From Thiomicrospira pelophila DSM 1534 (GTDB taxonomy: Bacteria > Pseudomonadota > Gammaproteobacteria > Thiomicrospirales > Thiomicrospiraceae), in NCBI RefSeq assembly GCF_000711195.1, contig NZ_JOMR01000001.1:434001-498000 (forward strand): a stretch of DNA of 64,000 nt, in the 5' to 3' direction. The translations under genes were made by a program, and so were the position numbers. Numbering within the stretch: the stretch's first letter is position 1; each line of letters opens with the position of its first letter. Below the pieces are notes generated by a model. It was not told where the DNA came from and searched no databases. It saw only the letters and a list, made by a program, of their open reading frames with translations. This document shows positions 1 to 12,307 of the stretch, one piece after another.

Positions 1-771
<771 letters not shown>

Positions 772-867
772 GAAAAGCTAAAGCGAACTCTTTGAGCTTT
801 CACATAAATTGTCTCTGAATTACAGATAAAAAGAACACGCCTGGGTGCAGCTCAGGACACAAGACCT

Positions 868-944
<77 letters not shown>

Positions 945-1002
945 AATTACCCGCAGCAAAAAAATCAGGGGTTGTGAAACACAACTGATTGAGTAATTAT
1001 TA

Positions 1003-1078
1003 GGGGTTATAGCTCAGCTGGGAGAGCGCCTGCCTTGCACGCAGGAGGTCGGCGGTTCGATCCCGCCTAACTCCACCA
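1003..1078 (+). tRNA. tRNA-Ala (TGC anticodon)
   Basis: A 76-nt tRNA, second in the 16S-23S spacer. The acceptor arm GGGGTTA pairs with TAACTCC, with one G-T pair, and the gene encodes its own CCA end. The anticodon loop ctTGCac gives TGC for alanine. It starts 58 nt after tRNA-Ile and is co-transcribed with the rRNAs. Confidence 0.97.
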
Positions 1079-1205
1079 AATAACAACCGCTCATGTGGTT
1101 TTAGTTAATCAAGATTAAGTCTAAATTAACTGAGAATATATGAGCGGTTCTTATTGCCAGAAAGGGAAGCGAATGATAATATTCCGCTTCTCGGTAGTAA
1201 GCCGA

Positions 1206-1218
1206 AGTTCTTTAACAA
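1206..1218 (+). promoter_or_regulatory. boxA-like rRNA antitermination site
   Basis: The sequence gttctttaacaa in the 16S-23S leader closely matches the boxA element of gammaproteobacterial rrn operons, where NusB/NusE load to prevent premature termination. It lies about 245 nt before the 23S start, the normal place for the spacer boxA. The call rests on motif and position only. Confidence 0.6.
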
Positions 1219-1460
1219 TTAGGAATAGATCTCTTCTAAAGAGAAGGTTATAAAACGTTGATGAGACGGATTTATAACCAGCAATAATGATCTCCAATCA
1301 TTATTGTAGTAATAGGTATACATGTATCTTGATGAGTAATCTCAAGCGAACATGTCAGCGAAGAATCTTAGTTACGTTGTATGCTCAAAAGTTAAGTTTT
1401 GATTGAATGCAAGTTCAATACAAAAGGTCAAAACGAACGTAGGTTGCTTTTGAGTTGTAT

Positions 1461-4320
<2,860 letters not shown>

Positions 4321-4450
4321 ACAACTCAAAAGTGACTTAACTGGCATGTGAGCTTGAGATAGTCAAGATATATGTAATCCTAAGGAAGAGATCGATTCCT
4401 AAAGCAAAGAATTTTAGCGAGGTGTGTAATCACATCGAGCAAAACCGAAT

Positions 4451-4569
4451 TGCTTGGCGACCATAGCGGAATGGAACCACCTGATCCCATCTCGAACTCA
4501 GAAGTGAAACGTTCCAGCGCCAATGGTAGTGTGGGGTTTCCCCATGCGAGAGTAGGTCATCGCCAAGCT
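4451..4569 (+). rRNA. rrf: 5S ribosomal RNA
   Basis: The terminal helix TGCTTGGCGA pairs with TCGCCAAGC. The internal blocks ctgatcccatctcgaactcag and gcgagagtaggtcatcgcc are typical of gammaproteobacterial 5S. It lies 130 nt after 23S and is followed directly by an intrinsic terminator that closes the rrn operon. Confidence 0.97.
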
Positions 4570-4578
4570 CCATACATC

Positions 4579-4607
4579 AAACCCCTCGTAAGAGGGGTTT
4601 TTTTTTG
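4579..4607 (+). terminator. rrn operon intrinsic terminator
   Basis: The stem aaacccctc / gaggggttt has a short loop (gtaa) and runs into nine T residues. This is a strong rho-independent terminator ten bases after the 5S gene. Confidence 0.93.
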
Positions 4608-4627
4608 CCAAAAATTTAAGGTTGGTA

Positions 4628-5398
4628 ATGGATCTATATAAGGCAGGATTTACTAGTTTGCACGTTGATTATTTCGATTCAATTTCATCAACGAGTCAAT
4701 TTTTAAAACAGAAGGCCAAAAGCCAATTAGAGCCAAGTCTTTGTGTTGCTGATATTCAGACGCAAGGATATGGGCAACGTTCGTCTAACTGGGAGTCGGA
4801 TCAAGAATCTATTACTTTTTCATTGTTATTGCCCGTCATTTATCCAATTGACCAGTTGTATGGTTTTAGCCAGTTATTGGCACTGAGTGTAAAAGGTTCT
4901 TTAGAGTTATACTCCGATCAAGATTATAAAGTGAAATGGCCTAATGATATATATATGGGCGAATCAAAGGTCGCAGGTGTATTAGTTGAAGTCGTGAGCC
5001 AAACTGATAATTTGTGTTGGTTAGTCATTGGAGTGGGAGTGAATACGGGTGATTTTAATCAACAATTTGAAGAATATTCTGCAAAAGGAGTTCCTTTAAA
5101 TAAAAAATTCAATAAGTCTTCTTTAACTACCCAACTAGCCCAAGATTTGATCGTTGCAGTCAACAACTTTCATCCCGCAGCATGGATTTCAAAAAAAGAT
5201 GTTTGGTCTGACTCTGATTTTTTTAGTCTATACGAAACAGTTTGCTTGAGACATGCGTTATTTGATATAGGATATTACTTAGGCGTTTCCGATTCAGGCA
5301 GTCTACGGATTCAGGATGTAAAAGATGATACAAGCAAAGGTACAATTGAAATAACAGCTGGGCAGGTTTCTGTCCGAAAAATCAAGGATAAGTTGTGA
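4628..5398 (+). CDS. birA: biotin--[acetyl-CoA-carboxylase] ligase, no DNA-binding domain
   Basis: Biotin protein ligase: it activates biotin with ATP and transfers it to the carboxyl carrier protein of acetyl-CoA carboxylase in the cytoplasm, so it serves fatty-acid synthesis. About 256 residues. The catalytic domain motifs are visible: a DSISST start near residue 17, the biotin loop GYGQRSSNW at about 47-55, KWPND near 103, and KVAGVLVE just after. The N-terminal helix-turn-helix of E. coli BirA is absent, so it should not act as the bio repressor. In the biotin loop the usual GRGR is GYGQ. ATG at 4628 was preferred over TTG at 4622 because AAGG lies 6 nt upstream. It overlaps coaX by 4 nt. 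Confidence 0.92.
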   Translation: MDLYKAGFTSLHVDYFDSISSTSQFLKQKAKSQLEPSLCVADIQTQGYGQRSSNWESDQESITFSLLLPVIYPIDQLYGFSQLLALSVKGSLELYSDQDYKVKWPNDIYMGESKVAGVLVEVVSQTDNLCWLVIGVGVNTGDFNQQFEEYSAKGVPLNKKFNKSSLTTQLAQDLIVAVNNFHPAAWISKKDVWSDSDFFSLYETVCLRHALFDIGYYLGVSDSGSLRIQDVKDDTSKGTIEITAGQVSVRKIKDKL

Positions 5399-6177
5399 AT
5401 TGGTTAATAGACTTTGGTAACACAAACGTTAAGTGGGCTTACGTCCTTGGGGATGACTATCTCTATGGGGGAAGTTTGGAATACGCTAATTCAGTACCTA
5501 AAGAATTACTCAAAACCATATACAAAAATTCACCTGTAGATCTTCAACCAAAAAATATCTTGATCGCGAGTGTTGGTAAGCCAAGTTTTGTGTTGGATTT
5601 TTGTGAACTATTAATTGATAGCCATACATCAAATGTCAGAATAGTTGAATCATCCATGATGTTACTTGGTATAAAAAATAGTTACGCAAACCCAGTTCAA
5701 TTAGGCATTGATCGCTTATTAGCAATGGGGGCCGCTTATTATCAAGTTAAGCATTCTGCCTGTATTGTAGTGGATATAGGTACGGCTGTAACATTAGATT
5801 GCGTAGATCAAACGGGAAATCATTTAGGTGGTTTGATTGTGCCGGGTAAAGACCTAATGTTAAAGAGTCTAAAGAGTGAATCTGCTAAATTAGATATCAG
5901 CAGAGCATTTAATTTAGAGCTTTCAGATTTACCATTATTGGGAAAGAACACACAGGATGGAGTTCATTTAGGCATTCATTTCATGATTGTTAACTTTATT
6001 CAACAACAGGTTGAAAAAGTACACAATACTTTGTTGGCTGAGCAAAAAACATCACTTTTCTTGACTGGCGGTGGGTCTAAGGTTTTTAGGCAAACTCTAG
6101 GTGAGGATTGGATCTATGAACCAGGCCTGGTTTTGAAAGGGTTGTATTTACTTTTGATGACTGAAATTAATCAATAA
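5395..6177 (+). CDS. coaX: type III pantothenate kinase
   Basis: Phosphorylates pantothenate, the first step of coenzyme A synthesis. The protein is 260 residues, normal for CoaX. The ASKHA-fold phosphate loop DFGNTNVKW starts at residue 6, GIDRLLAMGAAY lies near 103, and DIGTAVTLD near 123 leads into a glycine-rich GGLIVPG. GTG start at 5395, within the GTGA overlap with the birA stop, indicates translational coupling. birA-coaX next to rRNA and tRNA genes is a common gammaproteobacterial order. The codons at 6120-6131 form an exact copy of the repeated palindrome ACCAGGCCTGGT, read as PGLV. Confidence 0.95.
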   Translation: MNWLIDFGNTNVKWAYVLGDDYLYGGSLEYANSVPKELLKTIYKNSPVDLQPKNILIASVGKPSFVLDFCELLIDSHTSNVRIVESSMMLLGIKNSYANPVQLGIDRLLAMGAAYYQVKHSACIVVDIGTAVTLDCVDQTGNHLGGLIVPGKDLMLKSLKSESAKLDISRAFNLELSDLPLLGKNTQDGVHLGIHFMIVNFIQQQVEKVHNTLLAEQKTSLFLTGGGSKVFRQTLGEDWIYEPGLVLKGLYLLLMTEINQ

Positions 6178-6194
6178 TATTTTAAAAATTAGCG

Positions 6195-6222
6195 TTGACA
6201 ACAAAGTTATAAGCCTTATAAT
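6195..6222 (+). promoter_or_regulatory. sigma-70 promoter for tRNA-Thr
   Basis: TTGACA (6195-6200) and TATAAT (6217-6222) are both consensus hexamers, separated by 16 nt. The tRNA starts 11 nt after the -10 box. The segment between is GC-rich (ccgccc), like stringently controlled stable-RNA promoters. Confidence 0.85.
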
Positions 6223-6233
6223 ACCGCCCTATT

Positions 6234-6309
6234 GCCGACATAGCACAATTGGTAGTGCAACTGATTTGTAATCAGTAGGTTGGGAGTTCGAGTCTCTCTG
6301 TCGGCACCA
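6234..6309 (+). tRNA. tRNA-Thr (TGT anticodon)
   Basis: A 76-nt tRNA with acceptor arms GCCGACA and TGTCGGC, an encoded CCA, and T-loop gttcgagtc. The anticodon arm actga-ttTGTaa-tcagt gives TGT. In many gammaproteobacteria this spot after birA-coaX holds a tRNA-Tyr/Gly/Thr-tuf cluster. Here only tRNA-Thr is present and fatty-acid genes follow. Confidence 0.97.
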
Positions 6310-6378
6310 TTCATTTATCTTTTCTTGCTTTTCATCATAAAAAAATCATTTAAAAACACCCCAATTTATTATTCAAGT

Positions 6379-6407
6379 TTTACTGGTTTTATTCGGACTG
6401 GTATAAT
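6379..6407 (+). promoter_or_regulatory. probable extended -10 promoter for fabA-fabB
   Basis: A consensus -10 TATAAT at 6402-6407 is preceded by TG at 6399-6400, making an extended -10. A weak -35, TTTACT at 6379-6384, lies 17 nt away. It sits about 30 nt before the fabA start. I could not recognise a FabR or FadR operator. Confidence 0.6.
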
Positions 6408-6437
6408 GCTTCAACTAATTATTACTTGGAAGACGTA

Positions 6438-6953
6438 ATGGAACAACAATCGAGTTTTACTAAAGAAGAAATTTTAGCTTGTGGCCGTGGAGAACTTTTC
6501 GGGCCAGGCAACGCGCAGCTACCAAAGCCTCCGATGTTAATGTTTGATCGCATCACACACATCTCTGAAGAAGGTGGCACTTTTGGTAAAGGTCAAATTC
6601 GCGCAGAACTCGATGTGAATCCAGATTTATGGTTTTTTGAATGTCATTTCAATGAAGACCCCGTTATGCCAGGTTGCCTTGGTTTAGATGCTATGTGGCA
6701 GTTAATTGGGTTTTATCTAGGTTGGACTGGTGGTCCAGGTCGTGGACGTGCTTTAGGATCAGGTGAAGTTAAATTTTATGGTCAAGTGTTACCAACAGCC
6801 AAAAAAGTTGAGTATGTCATTAATATGAAGCGCGTGATTAAGCGTAAACTTTATATGGGTATTGGTGATGCGCACTTATTTGTTGATGGTCGTGAAATTT
6901 ACAGCGCCAATGATCTCAAAGTCGGATTATTCACTAACACGGATGCGTTTTAA
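6438..6953 (+). CDS. fabA: 3-hydroxydecanoyl-ACP dehydratase/isomerase
   Basis: Dehydrates 3-hydroxydecanoyl-ACP and isomerises trans-2- to cis-3-decenoyl-ACP, the branch point to anaerobic unsaturated fatty acid synthesis. With the ATG at 6438 the protein has 171 residues, against 172 in E. coli. The catalytic pair falls exactly at His70 (in [12 protein letters not shown]) and Asp84 (in GLDAMWQ). GGAAG 5-9 nt before this ATG supports it over an upstream in-frame TTG. fabB follows after 2 nt, so the two form the FabA/FabB operon for unsaturated fatty acids. Confidence 0.97.
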   Translation: MEQQSSFTKEEILACGRGELFGPGNAQLPKPPMLMFDRITHISEEGGTFGKGQIRAELDVNPDLWFFECHFNEDPVMPGCLGLDAMWQLIGFYLGWTGGPGRGRALGSGEVKFYGQVLPTAKKVEYVINMKRVIKRKLYMGIGDAHLFVDGREIYSANDLKVGLFTNTDAF

Positions 6954-6955
6954 TT

Positions 6956-8176
6956 ATGAGACGAGTAGTCATTACAGGTTTAGGCATTGTTTCTAGTATT
7001 GGTAATAACAAACAAGAAGTAATGGAATCTTTACGAGCTGGTAAGTCAGGAATTGTTAGCGCACCAGAATATACTGAGAATGGCTTGCGTTCTCAGGTAC
7101 ATGGTGCGGTTAAAAACCTTGATTTCGAAGCTTTAATTCCACGTAAGCAGCTACGCTTTATGGGCGATGCAGCGGCTTATAGTTATATTGCGATGGAGCA
7201 AGCAATTGCCGACTCTGGTTTAGCTCCAGAGATGATCTCTAATGAGCGTACAGGTATTATCGCTGGATCTGGCGGTGGTTCAAACTCAAACTCGACTCAA
7301 GCAGTTGAAATTGCTAGAGAAAAAGGGGTTAAGCGTGTTGGGCCTTATATGGTAACGCGTACTATGGGTAGTACTGTTTCAGCTTGTTTGGCGACACCAT
7401 TCCAAATCAAAGGGGTTAACTTTTCGATTAGTTCGGCTTGTTCAACTAGTGCGCATTGTGTGGGTACTGCGGTTGAACAGATTCAGCTTGGAAAACAGGA
7501 TGTTGTGTTTGCTGGTGGCGGTGAAGAATTACACTGGACCATGTCGGTATTATTTGATGCTATGGGCGCGTTGTCGACGAAATATAATGATACGCCTGAG
7601 AAAGCATCGCGCACTTATGATGCAAACCGTGATGGTTTTGTTATTGCTGGTGGCGGGGGCATGGTTGTGGTTGAAGAGCTTGAACATGCATTAGCTCGCG
7701 GTGCAAAAATCTATGCTGAGATTACTGGTTATGGTGCGAACTCAGATGGATATGACATGGTTGCCCCTTCTGGAGAAGGCGCGGTTCGTTGTATGAAGCA
7801 AGCATTGAGTACGGTCAAAGGTCCTGTGGATTATATTAATCCGCATGGCACTAGTACCCCTGTTGGGGATACCAAGGAAATGGCGGCGGTACGTGAGGTG
7901 TTTGGCGATAATATTCCAAAAATAAGCTCAACCAAAGCCATGTCTGGTCATTCGTTAGGGGCTGCGGGGGTTCACGAGTTAATTTATAGTTTGATTATGA
8001 TGGAAAATGACTTTATTGCGCCATCTATTAATATCGAGAACTTAGACCCAGAGTGCGAAGGCATGCCAATTGTTACTAAAACTATTGAGAATGCGGGTCT
8101 TAACCGGATCATGAGCAATAGCTTTGGTTTTGGTGGTACAAATGCTTCATTAGTGGTTGAACGTTACAACACTTAA
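6956..8176 (+). CDS. fabB: beta-ketoacyl-ACP synthase I
   Basis: Condensing enzyme that elongates cis-3-decenoyl-ACP, partner of FabA. It is 406 residues, the same as E. coli FabB. The Cys-His-His triad is readable: Cys162 in SSACSTSAH, His297 in NPHGTSTP and His332 in [10 protein letters not shown]. The KAS I identity, rather than FabF, rests on length, the triad context and linkage to fabA. The ATG follows the fabA stop almost directly, indicating coupling. A bidirectional terminator follows. Confidence 0.96.
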   Translation: MRRVVITGLGIVSSIGNNKQEVMESLRAGKSGIVSAPEYTENGLRSQVHGAVKNLDFEALIPRKQLRFMGDAAAYSYIAMEQAIADSGLAPEMISNERTGIIAGSGGGSNSNSTQAVEIAREKGVKRVGPYMVTRTMGSTVSACLATPFQIKGVNFSISSACSTSAHCVGTAVEQIQLGKQDVVFAGGGEELHWTMSVLFDAMGALSTKYNDTPEKASRTYDANRDGFVIAGGGGMVVVEELEHALARGAKIYAEITGYGANSDGYDMVAPSGEGAVRCMKQALSTVKGPVDYINPHGTSTPVGDTKEMAAVREVFGDNIPKISSTKAMSGHSLGAAGVHELIYSLIMMENDFIAPSINIENLDPECEGMPIVTKTIENAGLNRIMSNSFGFGGTNASLVVERYNT

Positions 8177-8212
8177 GTTTAGCAATTTGCTTTTCTAATG
8201 GTTGTTACTAAT

Positions 8213-8242
8213 AAAAAAGCCCACCTTATGGTGGGCTTTTTT
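8213..8242. terminator. bidirectional terminator between fabB and the convergent gene
   Basis: aaaaaagcccacc - ttat - ggtgggctttttt: a seven-base GC-rich stem flanked by A and T runs on both sides. It can terminate fabAB rightwards and the 8269-8916 gene leftwards. Confidence 0.9.
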
Positions 8243-8268
8243 ATGGGGTAATTTTTAAAAATATATTT

Positions 8269-8916
8269 TTAGCAAAATGGCCATAAACAAATTTTTGGTG
8301 CGATTTGGCAGGATTTAAGTTGGTTTTCATAGCGCCAGGCCTGGTTGCGGACTTTTTTGGCCACGTCTTTTAGCCAAGGTTTCTTATTATAGGTTTTACG
8401 AGCAAAGCCACCATTACCCTCATGATAAGCCAAATACAAATTGTAAGGGTCCCCTAATGATATTCCGTTACGTTTGTGCGACACGCTGTTGTACCATCCA
8501 ATAAAATCGAGTGCATCGTATTTGTTATTTCGGCGAGCTGAATAGTTGTGAGTGGCTTTCTGGTAATCATGCCAAGCTGGATTTTGAGCCTGTGCAAAAC
8601 CATATGCACTGGAGCGGCGAGGTAATGGAATAAAGCCTAAAGCATATTCACGTTTAGGACGAGCATTATGAACAAATCGTGACTCCTGATGAATAAAAGC
8701 CTTCAGAATGGGAACCGATGTCCCCCATCTTTGTTCAGACTGTTTGGCAGCATAATACCAGTGACGATCGTATTCAATAATGTCACATATATTGTCATGT
8801 GCACCAGCAGGCGGCGGTGTGTTTGAGCAGCCTGATAAGGTTACGAATAATATCCCAGTTGATAGCCAGAACCCTAGTTTGGGTAGATTTAGCCTGGTTA
8901 CAAAATGGTTAAGCAT
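8269..8916 (-). CDS. lytic transglycosylase-like (SLT-fold) lipoprotein
   Basis: Probably a peptidoglycan lytic transglycosylase or relative, anchored in the outer membrane. 215 residues. A hydrophobic signal with lipobox LSGC puts the lipid-modified cysteine at residue 30. The SLT-type motifs are visible: HQESRF, with the likely catalytic Glu, near residue 78, SSAYGFAQ near 103, and AYHEGNGGF near 169, replacing the usual AYNxG. The start follows an AGGAAAG ribosome site. It lies 14 nt after the DUF2914-like gene and may share its transcript. Substrate and partners cannot be read from sequence. Codons at 8334-8345 carry a one-mismatch copy of the repeated palindrome. Confidence 0.75.
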   Translation of the reverse strand: MLNHFVTRLNLPKLGFWLSTGILFVTLSGCSNTPPPAGAHDNICDIIEYDRHWYYAAKQSEQRWGTSVPILKAFIHQESRFVHNARPKREYALGFIPLPRRSSAYGFAQAQNPAWHDYQKATHNYSARRNNKYDALDFIGWYNSVSHKRNGISLGDPYNLYLAYHEGNGGFARKTYNKKPWLKDVAKKVRNQAWRYENQLKSCQIAPKICLWPFC

Positions 8917-8930
8917 GACTTTCCTATACT

Positions 8931-9722
8931 TTATTGGACATAGTTAAATTGATAAAGGTAAATCACTTGACCCGAAGGGTCAAGTATTTCAATGTCCCAA
9001 TTCCCTTGCTGTGCACTGAATAGCGATTGTTTGGACATAATAATAGACGGACCCGCAGGCCAAGTTTGGCTTTGCATTAATTGGCGCTGCCATAACCAGC
9101 GAACAGTTAGGGCTATCGGCGGATCTAATTCATCCCTATCTACTTCAAATACTAACTGTCTAACGTATTTGGGGAGGCGCTCACCCGCTGAAAAAACCTG
9201 TTGTTTATTGTGTCCATTATACAGCCGAACGTCTAATGGTTGATTAAAGCTGCTTATTGCTTGTTTTGGAATAACAGGGCGTGCTAGATGCGTTACAGAC
9301 AAACTTTGGCGTTCCTGATCTGACAGCAAATTGAGAGATGAACTATCCATCGATTCCCAGTTTGTGTGAAGTGGTTTCAGTTTTGAAATGGGCGCATCGG
9401 TCATTTCTGTTGGATTAGTTTCCTGCTCTGTTGGCGCGTCATAGCGGCTTTGAATAATTAAGTAGGCAGTAATGATGCCGGCTAAAGCCGTCATTAAAAT
9501 CCAACTAACACGATGCCGGATATATTGAGTTTTAAAGTGTTGCCCTCCCGCTTTAATTTCTTGCTGGGCTTCATGCCAGCCTTCGTCATATAAGCTTCGT
9601 AATTGTGTGTTACCACGAATCTGGCTTGGGATCTGGCTTAAACTTCGGCCTTTTAGTCCAAACCGATAGCCGGTTTTATAGGCCTGATGCTTTTCCTGAG
9701 GGTTCAAGTCCGAGTTTGACAT
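8931..9722 (-). CDS. DUF2914-like single-span membrane protein
   Basis: 263 residues of unknown function. About 75 cytoplasmic residues rich in Gly, Arg and Gln come first, then one hydrophobic segment (about residues 74-94, WILMTALAGIITAYLI), a Pro/Thr-rich linker, and a C-terminal beta-rich domain from about 150. The C-terminal pattern VRLYN...VFSAGERLP...TVRWLWQ...QGNWDIEILDPSGQVI resembles DUF2914 domains, which sit on the periplasmic side. It is placed between ftsY and the transglycosylase-like gene with 14-18 nt gaps, so these three are likely co-transcribed. The domain assignment is by memory of the family pattern and needs a profile search. Confidence 0.6.
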   Translation of the reverse strand: MSNSDLNPQEKHQAYKTGYRFGLKGRSLSQIPSQIRGNTQLRSLYDEGWHEAQQEIKAGGQHFKTQYIRHRVSWILMTALAGIITAYLIIQSRYDAPTEQETNPTEMTDAPISKLKPLHTNWESMDSSSLNLLSDQERQSLSVTHLARPVIPKQAISSFNQPLDVRLYNGHNKQQVFSAGERLPKYVRQLVFEVDRDELDPPIALTVRWLWQRQLMQSQTWPAGPSIIMSKQSLFSAQQGNWDIEILDPSGQVIYLYQFNYVQ

Positions 9723-9740
9723 CTAACCAATCCGACTCAT

Positions 9741-10787
9741 TTAAGCCTGGGTTTCAAATAGAGCATCGGTAAATTCATTCGCATTAAAAACACGCAAGTC
9801 GTCAATAGATTCGCCAACGCCAATGAAGCGTACCGGTATTCCCAGCTGCTGAGCAAGCGAAAACACAATGCCACCTTTGGCGGTGCCATCCAACTTAGAA
9901 ATCACCAGGCCTGTTAGCCCCATCGCTTCGTGAAATTGTCTTGCTTGGCTTAGTGCGTTTTGCCCCGTACTGGCATCGAGCACCAGCATCACTTCATGGG
10001 GTGCGCTGTCGTCGACTTTAGACATGACGCGTTTCACTTTTTTAAGTTCTTCCATTAGGTTGCGTTGAGTGTGTAAGCGTCCAGCCGTATCCGCGATTAG
10101 AACGTCAATTTTTCGTGCTTGGGCGGATTGAATTGCATCAAAAACAACCGCAGCAGAGTCGGCCCCTGTTCCTTGCGCGATGACCGGCACTTGATTACGT
10201 TCACCCCAAGTTTGCAATTGTTCAACGGCGGCGGCACGAAAGGTATCGCCAGCCGCTAACATGACGGATTTGCCTTCCTGTTGGAACTTTTTCGCCAGCT
10301 TACCAATCGTGGTGGTTTTGCCGACCCCGTTCACTCCCACCATTAAAATGACATAAGGCTTATCGGACTTCGCAATGTTTAAGGGCTGACTGACGGGCTC
10401 CAACATAGCACGTAGTTGAATTTTTAATGAATCAATTAACGCCTCAGGATCCTTAAGCTCTTTACGCGATACTTGTTGAGTTAGGTTTTGAATAATATGG
10501 TCAGTCGCATCCATGCCGACATCGGCGGTAAGCAGTAACATTTCCAGCTCATCCAGCAAGTCTTGATCAATTTCTTTTTTGCCAAGCACCAAGTCGGCTA
10601 AGCCATCATTAAGAACTTTACGAGTTTTGCTCAGTTGGGTTTTTAAACGTGCAAAAACACCAGGCCTGCTAGTTGTGTCTGGTGCATGGTCCGTAAAAGC
10701 TTCAACCGAAGGTTCAATTGTTTGTTCGAGTTGTGCTTCGTCATTTTGAGTCGATTCTTGACCTTTTTTGCGTAAAAAGCTAAACAT
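9741..10787 (-). CDS. ftsY: signal recognition particle receptor FtsY
   Basis: SRP receptor GTPase that docks ribosome-nascent-chain/SRP complexes at the inner membrane for co-translational insertion. 348 residues. An acidic N-terminal A domain (about 1-45) is shorter than in E. coli. The NG domain follows, with P-loop GVNGVGKTT at 151-159, DTFRAAAVEQL near 181, DTAGR at 233-237 and SKLDGTAKGG near 304. The start has GAGGAAAC just upstream. It is divergent from the M16 peptidase genes and close to rsmD and coaD, a frequent neighbourhood. Codons at 9904 and 10659 carry imperfect copies of the repeated palindrome. Confidence 0.96.
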   Translation of the reverse strand: MFSFLRKKGQESTQNDEAQLEQTIEPSVEAFTDHAPDTTSRPGVFARLKTQLSKTRKVLNDGLADLVLGKKEIDQDLLDELEMLLLTADVGMDATDHIIQNLTQQVSRKELKDPEALIDSLKIQLRAMLEPVSQPLNIAKSDKPYVILMVGVNGVGKTTTIGKLAKKFQQEGKSVMLAAGDTFRAAAVEQLQTWGERNQVPVIAQGTGADSAAVVFDAIQSAQARKIDVLIADTAGRLHTQRNLMEELKKVKRVMSKVDDSAPHEVMLVLDASTGQNALSQARQFHEAMGLTGLVISKLDGTAKGGIVFSLAQQLGIPVRFIGVGESIDDLRVFNANEFTDALFETQA

Positions 10788-10912
10788 AGTTTCCTCATGA
10801 GCTTATGATGTAACCCGCACGGGGTATCACTTGTAAAATTGCAATCCAACCATTATAAATGAAAAATACAAAAAACCTAATTCACACAGCCAAGAGCATA
10901 GGGAGTGGGGCG

Positions 10913-12307
10913 ATGAAATCCAAGTTTATGAGATTACTGAATCCAATAATCGGCAGCCTGATTTTATTAAGTAGCACTAGTATCAATGCAATGGCGCAAA
11001 CTGAACTGTTTGAAACCACGCTTGAAAATGGCTTGCAGGTAGTTGTAAAACAAGACACGCGCGCACCGATCGTCGTGCACCAGCTCTGGTATAAAGTGGG
11101 AGCCAACTATGAGCCTAATGGTTTGACTGGTGTCTCGCATATGCTCGAACATATGATGTTCAAAGGCACCGACTCGGTTGAACCAGGTCAGTTTTCTAAG
11201 CGTGTTTCTCAAATGGGGGGGCGAGAAAATGCCTTTACTTCGGCCAACTATACCGCTTATTACCAGGTGGTCGGAAAGCAACACCTAGAAGAAGTTATGA
11301 CGTTAGAATCCGATCGCATGGCAAACTTGTCGTTAACGAACAAACAATTTCAGCCCGAACGTAACGTGGTTAAACAAGAGCGCTTATGGTCGATAGAAGA
11401 TAAACCGACTTCAAAATTATTTGAGCAGTTTAAAGCCACCGCTTATTTAAGTAGCACCGAACGTAACCCAGTCATTGGCTGGATGAAAGATATTGAATAT
11501 TATCAACTACAAGATCTAAAAAATTGGTATAGCCAGTGGTATGCACCTAATAATGCGACCTTGGTGGTGGTCGGTGATGTTGATCCTAAAAAGGTCGTTG
11601 AACTAGCTCAAAAAACCTATGGCGTTTATCCGCCCCAAACGATTAATCCGCCTAAACCTCAGTTTGAACTTGAGCAACAAGGTCAACGACGTTTTGAGTT
11701 AAAAGATGCCACACCCGTGCCCAATATCATTATGGGTTATCACGTGCCTAGCTTAGTTTCAGCGTCGGATCCGCAGGAGGTTTATGCCCTAGCGGTATTG
11801 GCGAGCGTATTGGACGGTGACGATAGCGCGCGTTTAACTCAGTCCTTGGTGCGAGATCAAAAAATAGCCAGTTCAATCGGCGCCTTTTATCGGCCAACGG
11901 GTCGATTGGGCGCGCAATTCCTATTCAGTGCTCAACCACAAACCGAAGTTAAGGTGGAGGAGCTTGAAGCGGCGATACTGGCCGAAATTAAACGTGTGAA
12001 AGATGAGCCGATTCAAAAAAGTGAGTTGGAACGTATATTGGCTCAAGCCGAAGCGCAATACGTTTATCAACAAGATTCGATTCAATCGCAAGCCAGTAGC
12101 ATTGGCTCTATGGTTAGTGTAGGCTTGCCGGCAGATACCATGCAAAATTGGGTTGAAAACCTCCGAAGTGTGACCCCCGATCAAATTCAAGCGGTCGCTA
12201 AAAAGTATTTACACACCGATAATTTGACAGTCGGTATTTTACGCCCGAGCGGTGAAACCAATCGCAAACCAACCCCAAAGCCTGAGTTTAGTGGGAGAAT
12301 GCACTGA
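10913..12307 (+). CDS. M16 family zinc metallopeptidase, catalytic subunit
   Basis: Periplasmic pitrilysin-type protease. Starting from ATG 10913, which has GGGAG 8 nt upstream, it has 464 residues and a signal peptide ending near NAMAQ. The inverted zinc motif HMLEH is intact at about residues 76-80 (His76, Glu79, His80). The third zinc ligand is expected in the ERNVVKQE region further on. An upstream ATG at 10859 would add 18 residues but has no ribosome site. It overlaps the next gene, a paralogue lacking the zinc motif, by 1 nt. This gives the alpha/beta pair typical of bacterial two-gene M16 proteases. The substrate is unknown. Confidence 0.9.
   Translation: MKSKFMRLLNPIIGSLILLSSTSINAMAQTELFETTLENGLQVVVKQDTRAPIVVHQLWYKVGANYEPNGLTGVSHMLEHMMFKGTDSVEPGQFSKRVSQMGGRENAFTSANYTAYYQVVGKQHLEEVMTLESDRMANLSLTNKQFQPERNVVKQERLWSIEDKPTSKLFEQFKATAYLSSTERNPVIGWMKDIEYYQLQDLKNWYSQWYAPNNATLVVVGDVDPKKVVELAQKTYGVYPPQTINPPKPQFELEQQGQRRFELKDATPVPNIIMGYHVPSLVSASDPQEVYALAVLASVLDGDDSARLTQSLVRDQKIASSIGAFYRPTGRLGAQFLFSAQPQTEVKVEELEAAILAEIKRVKDEPIQKSELERILAQAEAQYVYQQDSIQSQASSIGSMVSVGLPADTMQNWVENLRSVTPDQIQAVAKKYLHTDNLTVGILRPSGETNRKPTPKPEFSGRMH

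Noticed and set aside
4450-4641. A 63-codon plus-strand frame over the 5S gene
   Set aside because: It overlaps 5S and its terminator and has no ribosome site.
7449-7694. 81-codon frame inside fabB
   Set aside because: It is a shadow frame of fabB with no family signature.
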